Source: Tachypleus tridentatus
Taxonomy: Eukaryota; Arthropoda; Merostomata; Xiphosura; Limulidae
Reading direction: 5' to 3'
Assembly: GCF_004210375.1 (NCBI RefSeq)
Contig: NW_027467782.1
Location: 31,814,738-31,878,737, forward strand
Length of the DNA: 64,000 bases
Below the pieces are notes generated by a model. It was given only the letters and a program-made list of their open reading frames with translations, was not told the DNA's origin and did not search any database. Numbering within the stretch: the first letter of the stretch is position 1; the number at the start of each line of letters is the position of its first letter. The translations under genes and the position numbers were made by a program. Positions 36,301 to 47,339 of this stretch are shown here, one piece after another.

Positions 36301-38640
36301 GCATCATTGATTAAAAATACCAATTCAGATATTCTACAATACTGTAATGACTTGTATTTCTGTTATTGTTTTTACAAACTTAACACTACAAATACAGCTG
36401 TGTGATATTTTATTACATTTAAACAAAATTTATTTTTATTCTGTTATTTGACAATGTGCATGTAGTTCTGATTGGCTATATTTAATGTTATAAAGCACAT
36501 GTTTTTCATTTTTAATTACATTTAATATTGCCAAGTGGATGCATGTAGTTTTGATACAGTACCTAATTTGTTTTTGCATTGTAGTTTTTTTGTTTACTGT
36601 TATCCTTTATATGCAAACCTATGGGTCACCACAAGCATCGAAACTACCCTCCACCTCACGAATAATGTTGTTTGCTGCATATTTACATGTAATTTGTCAT
36701 GAAACAGTCCTCCACCAATAGAAGTATGAAGTGCTCTCTTGCATGATGCAGTTTTCTCCCTCTATTTGATTTCACCTAGAAATAATTTCTCATGGGCAGT
36801 TTTCTAGCTCAAAAATTCTGTTTTTCTTGCAATACTTTCTTGTTTAAATTATTATTTTCATTTGCAATTATTGTTAACTGCAGTATATTATTAACTTGTT
36901 TCTTTTCTTTTGGTTTGACATTTTTTTTCAAACCTTTTTTTAAATTCCTAACTTATTCACAGTCAAATATGTATTCAGAAATCATAACATTGTATTCAGA
37001 TACAGGAGTCTTAGCTGAGGCTGTCTTAGTTTTTGTTTGTTGGGAGGTTGAACTTCATGTGGATTGCCTCTCTTCTATCTATCCTTATCAGATGCTTCTG
37101 ATGCCAATAGATTCCATTCAGATAATGAAGAGTTTTACAGCTTGTTTCTCTCACTTTATTTGCTGTGCAAGTGTGTGTCTTGTCTCTCCTGAGGAACTGG
37201 CCAAGCCCATCCTATCAGCTATCTTGGATATGATCACTGATTTCTCAGGTATGTTACCTTTTATCTATATCCTGAGTTTCATGTGAATCTACCCCTTCCC
37301 TGCTACATGCCACCCCATCATGTGAGTACCAAGTGTTTCTTTTCTTGAGATATCAAAGTCCATGATAATCACTTCCTATTTTAATTGAAGACAAATCAAC
37401 CTGACTTGACACCCATAGGTTACCATCATGCTGGCTATTATTTTCCTGGACTCTTAACAGCTGAAGTCTCTTTGCCAATGTGAGTTTATTTCAGGCCCAG
37501 TTTTCCCACCTTTATCTTACGTTTACTTCTTTTCATCAGAATCTTTTATCTTTCCACATCCTTTCTGAGGCTATACACCTTTTTCTGAAGGATATTTGGG
37601 GGATACCCATACCCTAATTTCCTCCATGTTGGTACAATTGGCCTCCTATCCCATATCCCCTCACATGTGACTTCTTTGTTGCTATGATTCATGGATAGCA
37701 ACATTCTTTTGTTTCAAGTGCTTCTGTCATCCACTTATCTACAACACGTACTGATGGTTCCTTTACTATGTAGATCTATTTTTGAAGATATACCTGAATC
37801 TTTGGAGGCATCTGGGGTATCTGCAAGACAACATTCAGCCTTTTATTCTTTGTTGCATGTTTGTCTCAACTTGCTCCAATTTCAGCTTCTATTTAGATTT
37901 TCTTTCCTTTGCCCTCCCAACCCTTACATGTTTCCTCCTTCAGAGGTTCTTTCAGTGAGGCATTTTTCTCACCTTTGTACTATCACCATTAACAATTCTT
38001 GTGACTATCCTGTAGGTACTGGCCAAGTGGAATCTCATTTGTCCATATTTGTCCACCTGTAGATGGAATTTACTCCTGACCTCTATGGTATACTGGATAA
38101 TCTCAGATTTTTTCTCCAGTTCCTATACCCCACTTTCTCTGTCTCCTCAACCTTTCCCTTCTCTGTTTCTCAGGATCATGTTATGTGACAACTTATTTCT
38201 GAGGTGATTCAGACTCTACTCTTGCAGTGTGCTGTAGAGCTTGTCAGTTTTTCTTTTCCAGGATTTTACTTCAGGCTTTATCTTGTTTCCATGAAAACTG
38301 AGGAATAGCACTGTATGAACTTTTGTCACTCTTAGGGTTTTTTTTCTCCAGGTATATAGACATATTTGTTTTTTACTTTCCTATTTCAATCTTCCAGTCC
38401 AGACACTATCTTTGATTTATGCACAAAGATGTTTATCATTTTTTATGCATTACCTTTCAGGCTTGTCCTGACACATTATACCTTTTGTTAGATAATCAGG
38501 GCTTTTGCATGACTTGTGCACTATCAGGGTGTGCACTTCCCTCGGTATAAATGGATAATAGGTTTCTTTTAGATCTTTACAGACCTTTAACTTCTCACTA
38601 CACATGTCTGCTTTTAATAGAAGCAGATCATACAGGTTGG

Positions 38641-38884
38641 ATGTTCTTTCCTTATACTTTCCCCAATTCAGAGCTTATACGTAGGGTCTTGCAAATCTTC
38701 TTTGCACCTCTGCTGTTTGCAATTGTCTTTACTATATGCTATGAAACTTCATTCTTAACCACAGCATCCCACCTGGTGTTATTTTCCTTCCTAGTGGGCC
38801 ATACTTTTTTCAGAACAGATGATCTGCCATTGCTTCTTTTGGCCTTTCATATCCAGGCACAGTTGGATGAATTGGGTCTCAGCA
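38641..38884 (+). mobile_element. fragment of the I-like LINE (between RT and RNase H)
   Basis: It is strongly similar to 18280-18500: CCCCAATTCAGAGCTTATAC, CTTTGCACCTCTGCTGTTTG, GGGCCATACTTTTTTCAGA and CACAGTTGGATGAATTGGGT all have counterparts there in the same order. It ends abruptly where the Penelope-like fragment begins. The partner is at 59463-59704. Confidence 0.8.
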
Positions 38885-39365
38885 CATGAAACAAAACAAA
38901 AACTCAACATACTAGAAACCAAATAAACACAGCTATAAAACTATGCTCACCACACGTTTTCGAACACTGCAAGTCAAATAAACACAATATAACCATAGAA
39001 AACACTCAAATACTAAATAAAGAAACAAACATAAACAAATGCAAAATTAAAGAAGCCTTACTTATACAACAACTTAAGCCCAAAATAAACCAATACAAAG
39101 GAACACCTTTATACCTATATTAATAAATATAATCCAACATCTAAGCATGCCCTCTACATTCTTACACTCAATTACACAACTGCTTTCAAACATGTAATCA
39201 GCTATTGGTCAGTTACCTCTTTCTTTGTTTGTGAACCTGACAATGACCGAAGAAGGTCGAAACGTTGTTCGCTCCTCTACATTGTGCATTCTCTACCCAT
39301 ACCAGCCATTTTTGCATATATAATTTTCTCTACAAGTGGGTTTTCTCATCACCATGGATTATCTG
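38885..39365 (+). mobile_element. Penelope-like element 3' end with GIY-YIG endonuclease remnant
   Basis: A plus-strand frame at about 38955-39120 reads THVFEHCKSNKHNITIEN, then NINKCKIKEALLIQQLKP and YKGTPLYLY followed by a stop, the C-terminal part of a Penelope-type GIY-YIG endonuclease. The following 3' region (39120-39365) includes the conserved block at 39231-39272, which is also found at 7597-7635 on the minus strand. The reverse transcriptase is absent. The partner is at 59705-60185. Confidence 0.85.
39231..39272 (+). ncRNA. hammerhead-like motif in the Penelope 3' region (degenerate)
   Basis: The sequence can be laid out as a type I hammerhead. GTGAAC (39231-39236) pairs with GTTCGC (39267-39272), five Watson-Crick pairs and one G-U. 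CTGACAA stands where CUGANGA is expected (G8 changed to A). GACC pairs with GGTC around a GAAGAA loop. GAAA follows, then the self-complementary ACGT before the T where cleavage would occur. An extra T lies before the GACC stem. Penelope-like elements are known to carry hammerheads. Because of the G8 change and the extra base, this copy would not be active. The assignment is tentative. Confidence 0.25.
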
Positions 39366-39570
39366 TCCTAACAATCTTGAAATTGTGAATGACGTGTTCA
39401 GTTCCTGATATGTACAGTGGTGAGCATTCACTCTTATCCCAGTCATGATAGATTTGGCCTTTAGTGTTTAAATTTATCTGTCCATTAATTTCTTTACTGC
39501 TTCATTTATTACTCTTATCATCAGTGCTGCCCAGTCTGTCTTAATTATATAATGTTTTTCATATTCCAGC

Positions 39571-40600
39571 TCATTGTTTTCTGTGTAGTCTTCTATTTTT
39601 TTTGTCTGTGATGGTATCAGTATTTAGAATATTAACCTGCTCATATAGTTTACTGTTTCCAAATTCTTGATTGGTTATGCCCATATCAACATCTGCATCA
39701 ACCTTAGGTTCAACATGATTGTTAGCATCTTTGTTATTATTTCCTTGATTTCCTAACTCATCACAATTTACAAACGCTTTGGATAAAGCATCCAATATTT
39801 TCAGGAATCTTACACAAGTATCACTGTCTTTTATGATGAATCTTGCAAGAATAACCATTTATTCAATAACAGATTAGTCAGTTGATTAACCACAAACATT
39901 AGCACAAAGTTGTCACTTAATTTTAGTTCATTTAATATTTTTGTTTCAGCAATTTCACTCAAACATTCTAGAAGTTTGTAATGGTGGTGTTTGACACATA
40001 TGTTGCATTGTTTCCTTTGCAAGTGTCCTCTTTGATGCAAGCATTCAACACTTCTCCTAGATCAAGCAACATTTCAAAATTTATGGTGTGAGCAAGCTTA
40101 TTATTGCATAAAAATACAGACATTAGAAAATTTGAACCATTGCTTCTTTGCTTATTTCTTGTTGTTTCATAATTAAATAATCAATTTTCCAAAGTACTTC
40201 AGGTATGATAGCTTCGACTCAGTGAAATCCTGTGTTCTTTTGTTGTCTCATTACTTTCAATACCCTCCAATCAGATCCTCTAACATCATGTTTTATTCCA
40301 AACATCTTGGCCAAATGGAGTTTTGGCAAAAAAGTACAAACATTCTTTCATTGTATACATACTTTAATCACAGTTTATTTTTCCTCCATCTTTGTTCAAA
40401 AGCTAATGCATATTTTTGGTTGTTAGTGTTTGTTTTAGGCTTATCTGAGGTTCTTCCCTGGTCTGATATCCAGCAGCTGCGCTTCATTTGTGTTCACAGT
40501 GGTGTACAAAGTTGATTCTACAAAGAATGGGTTGCATATGTTTCTTCCATTTCACTGGTGTCATGCTTTTTTTTTCTTTCAAAGAATCAAATATGATTTG
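39571..40600 (-). pseudogene. hAT-like transposase remnant
   Basis: Read on the minus strand, coding blocks lie in several frames in a transposase order. About 40130-39990: CNNKLAHTINFEMLLDLGEV then LNACIKEDTCKGNN. About 39975-39910: LECLSEIAETKILNELKLSD then NFVLMF. Then, with two stops, the pattern STD..SVIE..MVILARFIIK (39890-39830), followed by DSDTCVRFLKILDALSKAF (39831-39775). The (D)ESTD-I-x-E-Q pattern after a long helical stretch resembles KIAA1586/SCAND3-like hAT transposases. A cysteine/histidine-rich upstream part near 40540 may be the worn BED finger. It is frameshifted and non-functional. The partner is at 60392-61420. Confidence 0.5.
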
Positions 40601-41339
40601 TTTACTTATTAGCCATTATTATGACATCCTCATATAAATTGTCTTGGAAAAGTTTCAAATTCCTTCAGAAAGCCAGATAAAACACTTCACATGGGCAGGC
40701 ATTAAGCAAGCTTATTGTATAAAGGCAGAGACAAATTTTACTCCAGGCTAAGTTTTATTTTTCTGATTGATCTATCATTAACAGTAGGTAATAGATACAA
40801 ATTAATCAAAATGACATTAAAGAAGATTTTATGCAAAAATTTCATTGGTATACTTTTATATTTTATATATCCCTAAAATTTTGATAATATTTGCATACAT
40901 TATACAAACTTTTAGTGGAAAAAAAATAGGCTCTGTATGGTATCCACTGTGAATGATGATGTCTGATGTACCATTTAAGTACAAGTGAATTAGCATGGGG
41001 TGAGCCATTTGTTCAGTTTCGTGTATAGGTTTTTTCCTTTGTACTTTTCTTAAAAATAATTTTTGTGCAAAGGTATTTATTTCTAACAGGCTTATTGTAA
41101 AGTGTACTACAGAATTGACAAAGAATGTCTTCATGCTTATGGTGAACTTTATTTCAGTGATAATTAATGCCAGGCAACTGTAGTCACATTATATTGGAGT
41201 GCTAGGTGAAAATAGTAATTCCTGGGCATCTTTTCCCACTATAGCTACAACCCTTATTGACTTATGGACCCATGAGTAAAACAGAAAGAGATACCTGCTT
41301 TTTTCTGCTGTCCCTTTGATTTAATAAATTGGGCCCAGT
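40601..41339. other. sequence between hAT remnant and repeat B end
   Basis: A minus-strand open frame of 92 codons (40856-41134) is present but shows no domain, and its partner copy is truncated by a homopolymer change. Nothing else is recognised. Confidence 0.4.
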
Positions 41340-42180
41340 CTTCATATCAAAATAGGGACTTTGTGGTTACTCAGTGTACTGTCTCCAGTATTCGCATTCC
41401 TCCTGATTTCCTAATCCATCCCCACCCTCGTTTTGTGGGAAAAGGGAGTCTTTTAACACTTGCCAGTTCGTAGTTGCTGGGGTAGTGGACCATGGAGGCT
41501 GCCTCCTGAATGTGCTCAATTCCATTCTGTTGAGTGTAGGGCAGTGGTTTCCTGAAGGTGTATAGGGCATATGTTCTTCACCAGTCATACACTATATCAT
41601 GAGTAAATCCATTGCAATGCTGCTCACCTCCCTGGTTGAGATCTCTCATTTTACCATCAACTGGATGCCAATTCATAGAGACTGATTTTGGATTAGAGAT
41701 GGACCAACTAACATAAGTTTATATACATTTGTTGGTAAGGATTCATTGTTCTACAATTGTCAAGTGCTCCAACTCTGTGTGATTGAGTCTTGTATGGGGT
41801 AGATGTAGTCTCTCCAGTGCTCCACTTCTGATAAATTCAAACTTGGAGGAGGATGGTGTGCAGACTGGAACCTATCTGATTGGTATTTGAGTGAACCTCC
41901 ACACTGACGCATCTCTTCCTACTGTTATTCAGGTGTTAGGTTCCTGAGTGGCTGGTGTTGGTTCTGGATTTGCACATGCACAACATTTTGACTGATGGCA
42001 TGAAATTTCTTCTTTCTTTCTTCTGAAGTTGAGGTTTAGATGGTGTGGACTCTCTCTCTGCCATTGGTTGGATGATACATACCAGATGCTGCTTGGCTTT
42101 GGAATGAAGATGACCAGGCAGGTGTTGTCTGGTGGTGAATGAAAAGTTTTTCATATAAAAAGCAGCATTCAATGCTTAGA
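41340..42180 (+). repeat. long unclassified repeat, copy B, 3' end
   Basis: It matches 27540-28120 of copy A in order and strand (GTGGTTACTCAGTGTACTGT against GTGGTGATCACACATTGCAC; GGACCATGGAGGCTGCCTCC against GATCATGGAGGCACTCTTCT). It supports a single element interrupted by the LINE, Penelope and hAT pieces at 38.6-40.6 kb. The partner is at 62158-62998. Confidence 0.6.
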
Positions 42181-42354
42181 TCTGTTAGTTAAGAGTGCAT
42201 GCTTGTTGTAAAAATATTCTTTGTGCAGGAAAATAACAAATTCTGATATTTGCCTGCACATAATGTTATGTATATAGTTTGTATGTAAGTATATTTAATT
42301 TTAAGAAATGTATATAATTCTGATATTTTACTACATTTAATGTTATAAAGGCAG

Positions 42355-42433
42355 AAGAAAAACTAGTCTTCTCTGTGATTCCAATTGTTTTGAAAAGTGT
42401 TGAAGGATGTGAAAGTTTACAAGTTCAAGTAAT
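42355..42433 (+). CDS. internal exon of an unidentified protein (79 nt)
   Basis: The acceptor is TTATAAAGGCAG and the donor is TAAT|GTAAGT, starting in phase 1 and ending in phase 2. The peptide reads EKLVFSVIPIVLKSVEGCES then LQVQV, and AT plus the first A of exon 44007 makes Ile, so the two exons join in phase. It looks like one helical hairpin of an alpha-solenoid protein, though that is only an impression. The second copy (63173-63251) differs by one synonymous change and has donor GTATGT instead of GTAAGT. Confidence 0.6.
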
Positions 42434-44006
42434 GTAAGTATGAAAGTTTAGAACTGATACAAAATTTTATTATAACTGTAAAATGTACACAATACCTTCT
42501 CTATGTTCTTGATTTTTGTTGAAATGTTTGAATAAGACATATTACACAAAAAAGCAAAAGGATAGTTAGAAATTGTAATATTTTAACTATAATAAGATAT
42601 ATCCACTTCTAAAATCATACATAGTTTATTTTAATCACTTTATGCACATGTAGATGGCACGTCACCACTAAAATTGAGTTACTGGAGTGGGACTATTTAT
42701 TGTTTTTCTTGCATATGATATGTTTTACTTCTAAATTTTAACTGCTAGAGTAAGCCTTCCAATCTCTTTTGTGCTGGAAAGTTGAGTTTTTAGTCTGTTT
42801 AAATTTCATAATTTTTAGGTGCAAATACAGCTCAGTTACTAAGCTTAATGAATTATAGTGGAATTCAGTGGTTATCAGTATTGTAGTTTTGAATATTTTG
42901 GTTATTCCAATATATATTTAAAACCTTTACAAAAATTTTGTTTCATGTTTTCTATGTTTGAAATATCCTAAAGATTAATAAGCTATAACAAGCATCATCC
43001 AGGTGGAAAGGTTGTAGCTGGAAAAGACAATTGCTTTCTTTACTTCTTCATTTCCTGTTTTATGTTTTAAGAAAAATAAGTTTAATAACATGTTTGAAAA
43101 TGTTAATAAACTATGTAGATATATAATGTACAATAATTGCAATGTGGCTGTATTTTACAAAATATTAGGCCGCTAAAACACACAAAAATAGGTCACTTTG
43201 TAAAGATTTAAAATCAGTTTTATATTATTGGTTTGGGAAACATGAGTGCATGTGCACCACATCATTGTAATTTGTGTTAGCTTGGCATGGCTGAAAGGCA
43301 GTATAGTAAAAATAATAAAACTGTATAATTGTATAATATAATGAGATTTAATCTATATAATCTGAACATTTATGTTGTGGTGTTATAATCTGTAGTCATT
43401 CTTGAGTGAAAAAGGCATAATTTATGCTATATTTATTTCCTAATTTTATGTGGTGGTTATGAGATCATCAAACTGACTTGACCCATAGAGAGATTTGGTG
43501 AGGAAATAATATAAAATATAAAGTTTATTTTTCTTAAGAAATGTGTCATAAAACTATTTGGATGATATAAATATTTTGCATGTGAAATTTGAAAATTTTC
43601 TGATGCATAAAAATATATTTTTATCTTAAAATGAAAATTACTTTGCACATTAAATAGGCAATGTGCTAAAATAACAAAGGGCATGATAAAACATTGCATA
43701 ACAAACCTTAAAACTTAATAGAAATAAAACTAATATTTTGCATATGATAGCATTGTAATATTTACAAATTTTGTGAACATGCACTTACTAATTTAGAATT
43801 AACAGCATGAAAACTATAGCAACCACAAAATGGTAACAAAGTTGGTCCAGGGACCTAGGCCCTTCCTGAAAGTGTTTGTACATCTGTCATTGCTCATATA
43901 TACAGAGGTTGTATGCATTTCAGTGATGGGTTGTACTTGATAAGTTCATGCATGGTAATGGCTTGATCTGGTTTAAAATTATTATATGCCTGCTATTTAA
44001 GTACAG
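42434..44006. other. AT-rich intronic sequence
   Basis: No exons or recognised transposons are seen. The acceptor region TGCTATTTAAGTACAG ends at 44006. Confidence 0.5.
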
Positions 44007-44202
44007 AGTGAACCATGATTCATCTTTAAAAAAGGATATGACTCCACATGCTGTGCATTCATTGGATATGTTCTTTACAGAATTGCAGAAAGGCTGCTTT
44101 GTACCTTGTTTTGCATTTTACATGGAATCTAACCTTGTGAAAATGTTACAAGGCTTAGCACTGGTTCACAAACACCTTAATCACTGTAGTTCACTTGAAA
44201 AA
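44007..44202 (+). CDS. internal exon of an unidentified protein (196 nt)
   Basis: Phase 2 start and phase 0 end; the donor is GAAAAA|GTAAGA. The peptide begins VNHDSSLKKDMTPHAVHSLD and continues MFFTELQKGCFVPCFAFYME then SNLVKMLQGLALVHKHLNHC and SSLEK: alternating hydrophobic helices and cysteines, the look of HEAT/ARM-type helical repeats, although no family is recognised. It joins 42355-42433 in phase. It does not join 44561-44675 unless one A in the AAAAA run at the donor is an error or an intervening exon was missed. Confidence 0.65.
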
Positions 44203-44560
44203 GTAAGAATTCAAACAGTTGTTTCATTAAATATTGTAACATAGACCATGTTCTTCAGTAAGATCTTATAGTAGTGATTTTGTCTTTTTCTGGTTATAAT
44301 ATTTCAACTTTTGTTTATTCTTAACTGTTCGGTACAGAGTAACTAATGTTTGTGAGATTCAAGCAAAAATTGAAACAGCTTTTCAGTCTAAGAGCTCCAT
44401 ATATTGCTTTCAATGTATGGACTAATTTTGAAATATATTGAAAACTTAAAAATGTGATTAGCAACTCAATAAGATAAGGTATTACAATGAAATGTTTCAT
44501 TTTAAAAGCATCGTCCAACTGTATAATTTGTACGTGGTTATTCTTTCTTTGCATCTTTAG

Positions 44561-44675
44561 GTTTGTAATGGAGTTACTGGTATTTGACTTACTTCAGTTT
44601 ACACCAGGAAGTAAAGAGAAATTGTGGAATATACTATGCAAGCAACTAGAATTAGGAGGAATTGATCTTAAATTG
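44561..44675 (+). CDS. internal exon of an unidentified protein (115 nt)
   Basis: A strong acceptor (TTCTTTCTTTGCATCTTTAG) and donor (AAATTG|GTATGT) bound a frame that starts in phase 2 and ends in phase 0. The peptide reads FVMELLVFDLLQFTPGSKEK then LWNILCKQLELGGIDLKL, two amphipathic helices with a proline-glycine turn, again like a helical-repeat protein. It lies 358 bases after exon 44007-44202. If the preceding donor AAAAA were AAAA, the phases would join (Lys, then this peptide). The family is not identified. Any downstream exons lie beyond the contig break. Confidence 0.65.
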
Positions 44676-44870
44676 GTATGTATTTAGTTATAAATTGCTT
44701 TAATGTACTTAATTATAAGTTTATAATGAAATTAAGTACTGATATTTAAAAATTAGTTGTTGATTGTATGACCAGTCACTACACCACTGTGCCAGTAGAT
44801 TGTGACAACCTTAACTGTGAATAATGAAAGTAATCAGGTACTTTGTTGCATTCTTATAATTAGTATGTGT

Positions 44871-44985
44871 ATGTTTTTTTTATAAAAAAGCCACATTGGG
44901 CTATCTGTCGAGTTTACCCATGGGAATCGAACCTCTGATTTTAGCATTGTAAGTCTGTAGATTTATTACTGTACCAGAGTGGAAC
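44871..44985 (-). mobile_element. tRNA-derived SINE, second family, degenerate
   Basis: It follows the same pattern as 32544-32677: T-run, AAGCCACATTGGGCTATCTG, complement of a B box (GGGAATCGAACCTC), TTTTAGCATTGTAAGTCTG and a GTACCAGAGTGG end. It sits in the intron or flank downstream of exon 44561-44675. Confidence 0.8.
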
Positions 44986-46625
44986 TATAATTAGTACTGA
45001 TGAGACTAAAGGTATCCATAATTACTTAATTAACCTCTTTGAGTTTGTCACACAAGATGAGGTACCTGTTCTTTGTTTGGGTTTATAAGCTTAAAACAAA
45101 GTTTGTGGGTGGATACTGTAATAAATAATACAAAAATACTAACTTTTACACAATTTATTTATAATATAACACATTATTACAGCATTAATTATTACCTCAA
45201 CGAAAGTTTTGTATAAACTTTAAAAACTCAATATGTGTATACTTTAGATATGGTATACACTGTGTGATGGTCAGGGTGACCTTGTAGGAAGAAGTAGTGG
45301 CATTAGAGATGCTTACTGTTACCTACTTTCAACACCCCCCTCTGAATGTCCTATTACAATGTTTCATATGATTAATTAATTGACAACCATTGGGCACAGA
45401 AGTGGCTTGGAGGTCAAAATTCAAAGATCATGGTTCGAAGTAGGAAATGGGTATAACTGAAGAAAGGACATTTCACACCAGCATTATGTTGGCTATTGGA
45501 GCAGAAGCTTCAGGCAAGTTTATGTAGTATTGCAATTTTGGCAACCATATTATTTCTTTGAATTCTTCCATAGATAAAGCTAGTGCACTCTCTGAGATAT
45601 ATACACACTGTGTATGTGTTGTTCTATTGAAAGTTTAAGTGTTTTTTTTTGTGTATGGATGTGGCACCATATGTGAATGTAGATAATGTTAATTTACATC
45701 AAAGATGATAAATACTCAGTAATAGTAATAATGAAGGGGAAGGAATTGTGAACATTCATTAAGTGTCCCTTATTCCAAATTATCATCCCACAAAGTTTGG
45801 TTGAGGTTAGCCCCCCTGCGAGCTAGGAGGTGTAAGATAAGACAAACATAGATTTTTGTCCTTATACAGAGAGAAAATTTTATATTAGATCTGAGTCAAT
45901 TTTGAATTCAGTTAATAGCATCTGACTGGCATATCTAGAATATGTAAGTGGCTTATTTAATTTTGAGCAAAATATATCCTGCACATGTTCTGAAGATGGG
46001 AATTAAAATGATCTTATTTTTAACCCTTTGGACTGGCTAGTTGATGTTGTGCTGTTGTTGTTTGTTGCCCTCTCCCACTAAAATGTGCAACCTAATTGGA
46101 TAATATCTATGCTTGTACTTGAAAAATTATGTAAGTTTGTTTAGTATTTGTGTACTATTTTAGATTATGAATTTTTTTGAAATATAATTGTGAAATGATT
46201 TTTAATAGTTTTGTCACATCTGGTTTTCTTTTTCCCCTGTGTCTTAAATCATGTAAATGTATCCATTAGAGAGATTTTTTTTGTTAAAGTTTTATTTTGT
46301 CTGCATTGTTCCATTTATGACATAATCATTTTCTCATCTTCTCATACAGTTTTTCACACATGATTAAATTAGCCATTAAAATGTGAAAGAAAATAAGACA
46401 AATTAATTTGATATTATCATTGGTCATAATATTGTGTTTTATATATCAAATGAGCTATACCTAGTTTTAATTTTATCAGTTATTTGTACTTGTCCTTATT
46501 TATTGAAGCAGTTGTATAGTTTCTGAAATAGCATGAAATTGAAGAAAGTAAGAGCACTGACCACAAGATACACAACTTGTATTCTAAACCTGCACTGATA
46601 CAAGCATTATATTACCAGCTATACA
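44986..46625. other. AT-rich sequence without recognised genes
   Basis: I see no exons, transposons or RNA genes with confidence here. Confidence 0.45.
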
Positions 46626-47230
46626 GTACTGTGCAAAATGTTAGTCAAACATTAGGTGTCAGGTTACTTTCACAGAACAATAGAAAGTTGGTCACACGTG
46701 AAACATCAGAAGTGTATTAATCTTCATATTCAGTACAAAAGAAACTTGGTGGAAGTGCTAGTTGTCCCATCTTTCATGCATGGTTGTAAAATATTTAATT
46801 AAAGTTTCTTTTAGGATATTGTTCTAAGTGTCTCTAATACACTCCCATAAAGTTTCTTTAAATGTAACTTTTGATTTATCTTATTTTGGATCTATCAAAT
46901 CCCAGCTCTGCATAGTTGGATTGAGATCAGGGCTCTAGAGGGGCCATTGCATCATTTGAATGATGCAGCTTCTTTCTTAGCTAAATAATTTTTGCACAGG
47001 TTGATGAGTGTTTTGGTAATAGAATACTTTACTACTAATACGAAAACTGCTAGGTATTGATAACCATGTATGTCCATCCTGAAGAACTGCCATTCTCCAC
47101 CCAGAGGGTCAATGAATATATTATGTTTATGTTAATAATAAGTTTCATGTTATGTGCACCTCACATTGTAAAATGCTCTGTTGTTACTGATGGATTCCTC
47201 TATAATTTTCTAAGTAAGATAATGTAGTAC
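46626..47230 (-). mobile_element. Tc1-like transposon remnant (C-terminal half)
   Basis: Read on the minus strand, a frame with several stops contains WPP, SPDLNPTMQSWDLIDPK (about 46955-46900), VTFKETLWECIRDT and ILKETLIKYFTTMHERWDN, the final part of a Tc1-type transposase with the last acidic catalytic region worn. The plus-strand start, ACAGTACTGTGCAAAATGTT (46624-46643), looks like a Tc1 terminal repeat. The N-terminal half is not present. Confidence 0.65.
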
Positions 47231-47339
47231 GTTTGTGTGTTGTTAACAATTACTTGGATTACCTACATAGAACTAAATGTTACTGTCTTATTATTACACT
47301 GTTCATGACTTAGTACAGTCAAAAACATTTCTTTAGTAC

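Larger units (their letters stand above)
32830..38640 (+). repeat. long unclassified retroelement-like repeat, copy B
   Basis: It is homologous to 21230-22640 at its left end; its right end resumes at 41340-42180 after other insertions, matching 27540-27920. Open frames such as 36792-37286 (164 codons) and 37691-38062 (123 codons) are T-rich and hydrophobic by composition and have no recognisable domain. The internal stretch around 35870-35990 reads, in one frame, NEVFRKTTHELTGWHY and LDCCLWIYFE, which may be a decayed element protein. CpG is scarce. Two SINEs are inserted. The class (LTR, DIRS or other) could not be settled by eye. Confidence 0.55.
28297..43182 (+). repeat. first copy of a ~15-kb near-identical segment (haplotype overlap)
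   Basis: This stretch matches 49001-64000 collinearly and almost identically, including introns, exons and every transposon insertion. Offsets drift from 20704 at the left to 20818 at the right, mostly through minisatellite length. Differences I read include CTCTTGGACTTG versus CTCTTGACTTG, GAGTGGAGGGAAG versus GAGTGAGGGAAG, a ~30-bp palindromic indel near 30250 and many one-base homopolymer indels. The partner starts exactly at the end of the 500-N gap and runs to the window edge. This fits allelic contigs placed in series. Confidence 0.95.

Noticed and set aside
36792..37286. 164-codon open frame, present again at 57616-58110
   Set aside because: It looks long and conserved only because the second copy is allelic. 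The composition is dominated by F, S, C and L from T-rich DNA, no domain is visible, and it lies in repeat B.
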